Positions 61,781-64,000 of a stretch of DNA of 64,000 bases are shown one piece after another; positions within the stretch are counted from its first letter, which is position 1, and each line of letters starts with the position of its first letter. The stretch covers positions 91,063 through 155,062 of the forward strand of contig NZ_UAUU01000003.1 of NCBI RefSeq assembly GCF_900457465.1. The letters are read 5' to 3'. The position numbers were made by a program, and so were the translations under genes. The notes beneath the pieces are model-generated. The model searched no databases. It had not been told where the DNA came from and was given only the letters and a program-made list of their open reading frames with translations. Source of the DNA: Sphingobacterium multivorum (GTDB lineage Bacteria; Bacteroidota; Bacteroidia; Sphingobacteriales; Sphingobacteriaceae).

Positions 61781-62116
61781 ATGCTGAACTATATATATTT
61801 TGTGGCATTTTGGGCTTGTCAAATTATTTCATCTATCCTGTTTAAACTTGGCGGGATACATCCAAAGTATAAATGGACAACTTTAATTATAGGAAACATT
61901 ATTCTTTTATCAGCAAGTTGGTTTCTTGTGCAGTTATTTAAGAACGTCTCTCAACCTATCGTAATAGCCTTATGTTCTGGTGGCACATTTCTGACTGTCC
62001 AATTGGCGATGGCGCTATATTTTAAAAGTTCATTGAGCTGGCAGCAGGTACTGGGTATGTTTGTCATCATTTCAGGTATGGTTTTGATTACTTTCGGAGG
62101 TAAAGAAACGACTTAA
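61781..62116 (+). CDS. EamA/SMR-like four-helix membrane protein
   Basis: 111 residues with four predicted transmembrane helices (IYFVAFWACQIISSILFKLG, TLIIGNIILLSASWFLVQLF, IVIALCSGGTFLTVQLAMAL, QQVLGMFVIISGMVLITFG). This fits half of an EamA transporter or an SMR-type exporter, but the Glu14 expected in helix 1 of EmrE-like pumps is not seen. A transport role is possible; the substrate is unknown. It is co-transcribed with the preceding small gene. Confidence 0.65.
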   Translation: MLNYIYFVAFWACQIISSILFKLGGIHPKYKWTTLIIGNIILLSASWFLVQLFKNVSQPIVIALCSGGTFLTVQLAMALYFKSSLSWQQVLGMFVIISGMVLITFGGKETT

Positions 62117-62144
62117 GCTACAATGAGGTTAGTTATAGATGTGT

Positions 62145-62801
62145 CTATTTGTTATAATAAAACTCATCTATAACTAATGAACCTGCTAATTGTTGATTAA
62201 AACGATCTAAATCGGTCATTTTCCCAGAAATATCATACATTACTTCTAACTTACCACTAATCTTTTCAATAACACGCCTGGTAGCTTTAATCTTAAAATC
62301 CAATGCCAATTGTTCAAACTCATGTAAGTGATAAAACTCATTGGAACTAAACTTTACGTGTAGAGAACGGACTAGGTAGTAACGAGCCAAAAGAATTTCG
62401 ATCCGCTGAAAAAGCGCGAGTATTACCACCATAAAAACAGCAAAGGAAATCGCATAAACCAGTTGCCCCAATCCGGCAAACATGCCAATACCAGCTGTCG
62501 CCCAAATAACGGCCGCTGTTGTGAGACCACTAACCGATAGTTTACCTTTAAAGATCACACCAGCACCAATAAAGCCTATACCAGTCACAATATTTGCAGC
62601 AACGCGATCAGTACTATTGCCAATAAACAAACAGGAAACAATAGTAAACATCGCCGAACCGAAACAAATAAGCACTACCGTCCGAAATCCAGCAGATTTA
62701 TTCCTATACTCACGTTCAAAACCAATTAAACTCCCACACAGAATTGAAGTGAGAGCGTTTAACAATGGCTCACTAGTCAAAAAGTTAATGATATTCTCCA
62801 T
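62145..62801 (-). CDS. MgtC/SapB-family membrane protein
   Basis: 218 residues from MENIINFLTSEP (62801); the longer frame adds a non-family leader. The hydrophobic N-terminal domain has the family motifs LCGSLIGFEREYRNKSAGFRT, IVTGIGFIGAGVIFK and SGLTTAAVIWATAGIGM. A cytoplasmic ACT-like domain of about 80 residues follows. MgtC-type proteins act in Mg2+ limitation or modulate the ATP synthase; the role here is not known. It faces the small membrane gene tail to tail. Confidence 0.88.
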   Translation of the reverse strand: MENIINFLTSEPLLNALTSILCGSLIGFEREYRNKSAGFRTVVLICFGSAMFTIVSCLFIGNSTDRVAANIVTGIGFIGAGVIFKGKLSVSGLTTAAVIWATAGIGMFAGLGQLVYAISFAVFMVVILALFQRIEILLARYYLVRSLHVKFSSNEFYHLHEFEQLALDFKIKATRRVIEKISGKLEVMYDISGKMTDLDRFNQQLAGSLVIDEFYYNK

Positions 62802-62864
62802 ACCGAACTTTACAGAAAGATGAAACACGGAGCTTCGAACATGCTCAGCTCCGTGCAATTAAGA

Positions 62865-64000
62865 CTATAGATAAGCGTAAGTTATACCATCGCCCCCACG
62901 ATCTTGATGTTCGTCCTCAAAACGGCTTACATGACTATATTTACGAAGGTAATCGCGAATAAATTTGCGCAAAATACCATCACCTTTACCATGAATAATT
63001 TTTAAGGACGGATAACCTATCATGACGGCCCGATCCAAAACACGTTCTAATTCATGCAGTGCGTCTTCTGTGCGCATTCCTCTTAAATCAAGTTCTGGCT
63101 TGAAATCAGCTACACTGCCAGAAGATAATGATCTTGATAGACTTTTTGCAGACTTCTTCCCTTCCCGCCCTTCGAGTTTAATCACATTCTTTCGCTTTTG
63201 AACAGTGCGAAGTTCCCCCATGGCAAGAATAAGGTTGTTCTTTGCAATTTCGACAATCTGCGCTTCAGCACCATTATCTATAATCTGTACCCAATCCCCA
63301 ATATTTAATTCGGTGGCTTCAGGCGTTTTTTCTTTGACGATTTGCTTCGCCGGTTTTTGCTCTTTGGGAAGAACAGCTTGAAGTGCCTTATCCAAATTGC
63401 TGCGCAACTCACGAGTTTTCTCCTTATCCGCTTTTGCAGATTTGATCTGCGCTACCGTATTTTCGATTAGCTTGTTCGAACTTTTAATAATTTGCTGCGC
63501 CTCCTCTTTCGCCTTCTTCAAAATTACACGCTTATTTTCTTCTAAATAACTTTGTAATTCCAAATACTCCGATTTAATTGACTCCAGTTCCTTTTCACGC
63601 TTATTAATAGCAACTTTTGTATCAAACACCTCCTTCTTTTCTCGCTCAAGATCGATCAATAATGTATCTACCTTCTTCTGCTGAACACCAATTTTACTTT
63701 TAGCAGACTCCAAAATATCCTTACCTAATCCTATTTTCTGTGCGATTTCAAAAGCATAAGAGCTTCCTGGCTTACCAATTTGTAGGATATACATCGGTTT
63801 CATTTCGCGATTATCAAATAACATTGAAGCATTTTCCAGACCTGTCGTATTGCTGGCAAAAACTTTGAGATTTGAATAGTGGGTGGTCACAACTCCCCTG
63901 ATTTGTTTTTTGTTAAGGGATTCCAATACAGCCTCAGCAATAGGTCCGCCAAACAAAGGGTCGGTACCGGTTCCAAACTCATCGATCAGTACCAAAGTAC
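62865..64000 (-). CDS. mutS2: Endonuclease MutS2, C-terminal part (cut by window edge)
   Basis: The visible part begins inside the ATPase domain at Walker B (LIDEFGTGTDP) and the signature GVVTTHYSNLKVFA. It then has a long charged coiled-coil (IDLEREKKEVFDTKVAINKR), a KOW/SH3-like segment (ELNIGDWVQIID) and the Smr nuclease domain (LDLRGMRTEDALHELE, then KIIHGKGDGILRKF). The 5' half lies beyond 64000. MutS2 rescues collided ribosomes or suppresses recombination, cutting nucleic acid with its Smr domain. Confidence 0.93.
   Translation of the reverse strand, partial: TLVLIDEFGTGTDPLFGGPIAEAVLESLNKKQIRGVVTTHYSNLKVFASNTTGLENASMLFDNREMKPMYILQIGKPGSSYAFEIAQKIGLGKDILESAKSKIGVQQKKVDTLLIDLEREKKEVFDTKVAINKREKELESIKSEYLELQSYLEENKRVILKKAKEEAQQIIKSSNKLIENTVAQIKSAKADKEKTRELRSNLDKALQAVLPKEQKPAKQIVKEKTPEATELNIGDWVQIIDNGAEAQIVEIAKNNLILAMGELRTVQKRKNVIKLEGREGKKSAKSLSRSLSSGSVADFKPELDLRGMRTEDALHELERVLDRAVMIGYPSLKIIHGKGDGILRKFIRDYLRKYSHVSRFEDEHQDRGGDGITYAYL

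Overview
The window looks like a chromosomal segment of a Bacteroidota bacterium, most likely family Sphingobacteriaceae (Sphingobacterium or a close relative). The support is an AT-rich genome, a SusC/SusD pair, a cytochrome b558-type succinate dehydrogenase, a bacillithiol-type PIG-L deacetylase, a DUF4294 protein, a stand-alone ferredoxin-type sulfite reductase operon and TAnnTTTG-like -7 boxes. This is inference from gene families, not from a marker gene comparison.

Layout. 0-7 kb: a decayed TIM-barrel hydrolase remnant, then a co-directional set made of a porin, a DASS dicarboxylate symporter and succinate dehydrogenase/fumarate reductase CAB, which reads as a C4-dicarboxylate uptake-and-oxidation unit. 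7-20 kb: a patchy accessory zone with a polysaccharide deacetylase (frameshifted), a broken GNAT, a SusC/SusD pair with no enzymes, a structured non-coding inverted-repeat element, an MFS transporter with its FCD-GntR regulator, a small secreted peptide with a perfect 54-bp tandem duplication, a frameshifted serine hydrolase and a Na+/H+ antiporter. 21-29 kb: an XRE-pentapeptide-repeat fusion, then an Lrp regulator divergent from a tightly packed five-gene operon (amine permease, glutamine synthetase-like ligase, Fe-alcohol dehydrogenase, gamma-glutamyl hydrolase, aldehyde dehydrogenase) that fits a gamma-glutamylated route for ethanolamine or a similar amino alcohol.

29-38.8 kb is a genomic island next to tRNA-Ser(GGA). 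It holds an unknown protein, a complete IS4-type insertion sequence with an intact 7-bp target duplication, a 1582-residue Mrr-like nuclease/STAND NTPase that resembles Avs4-type antiphage sensors, a tyrosine integrase and a degenerate tRNA 3' half. The insertion sequence sits 31 bp upstream of the STAND gene.

38.9-64 kb is core genome: a Gre-like protein, a BON lipoprotein, TcdA, TatD-like hydrolase, PabB, PurA, Fur-family regulator, RelA/SpoT (split by a frameshift), DUF4294, glutathione peroxidase, BshB1 (frameshifted), PstSCAB phosphate transporter, a complete sulfate assimilation operon (sulfite reductase, cobA, siroheme synthase N-domain, CysH of the 4Fe-4S type, CysD, CysN), NADP-type GdhA, an SMR-like protein, MgtC and the 3' part of mutS2.

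At least seven genes carry frameshifts, several at short homopolymers and two of them in genes normally conserved (rel, bshB1). Some of these may therefore be sequencing or assembly errors; the multiply frameshifted hydrolase and the shortened GNAT look like true decay.
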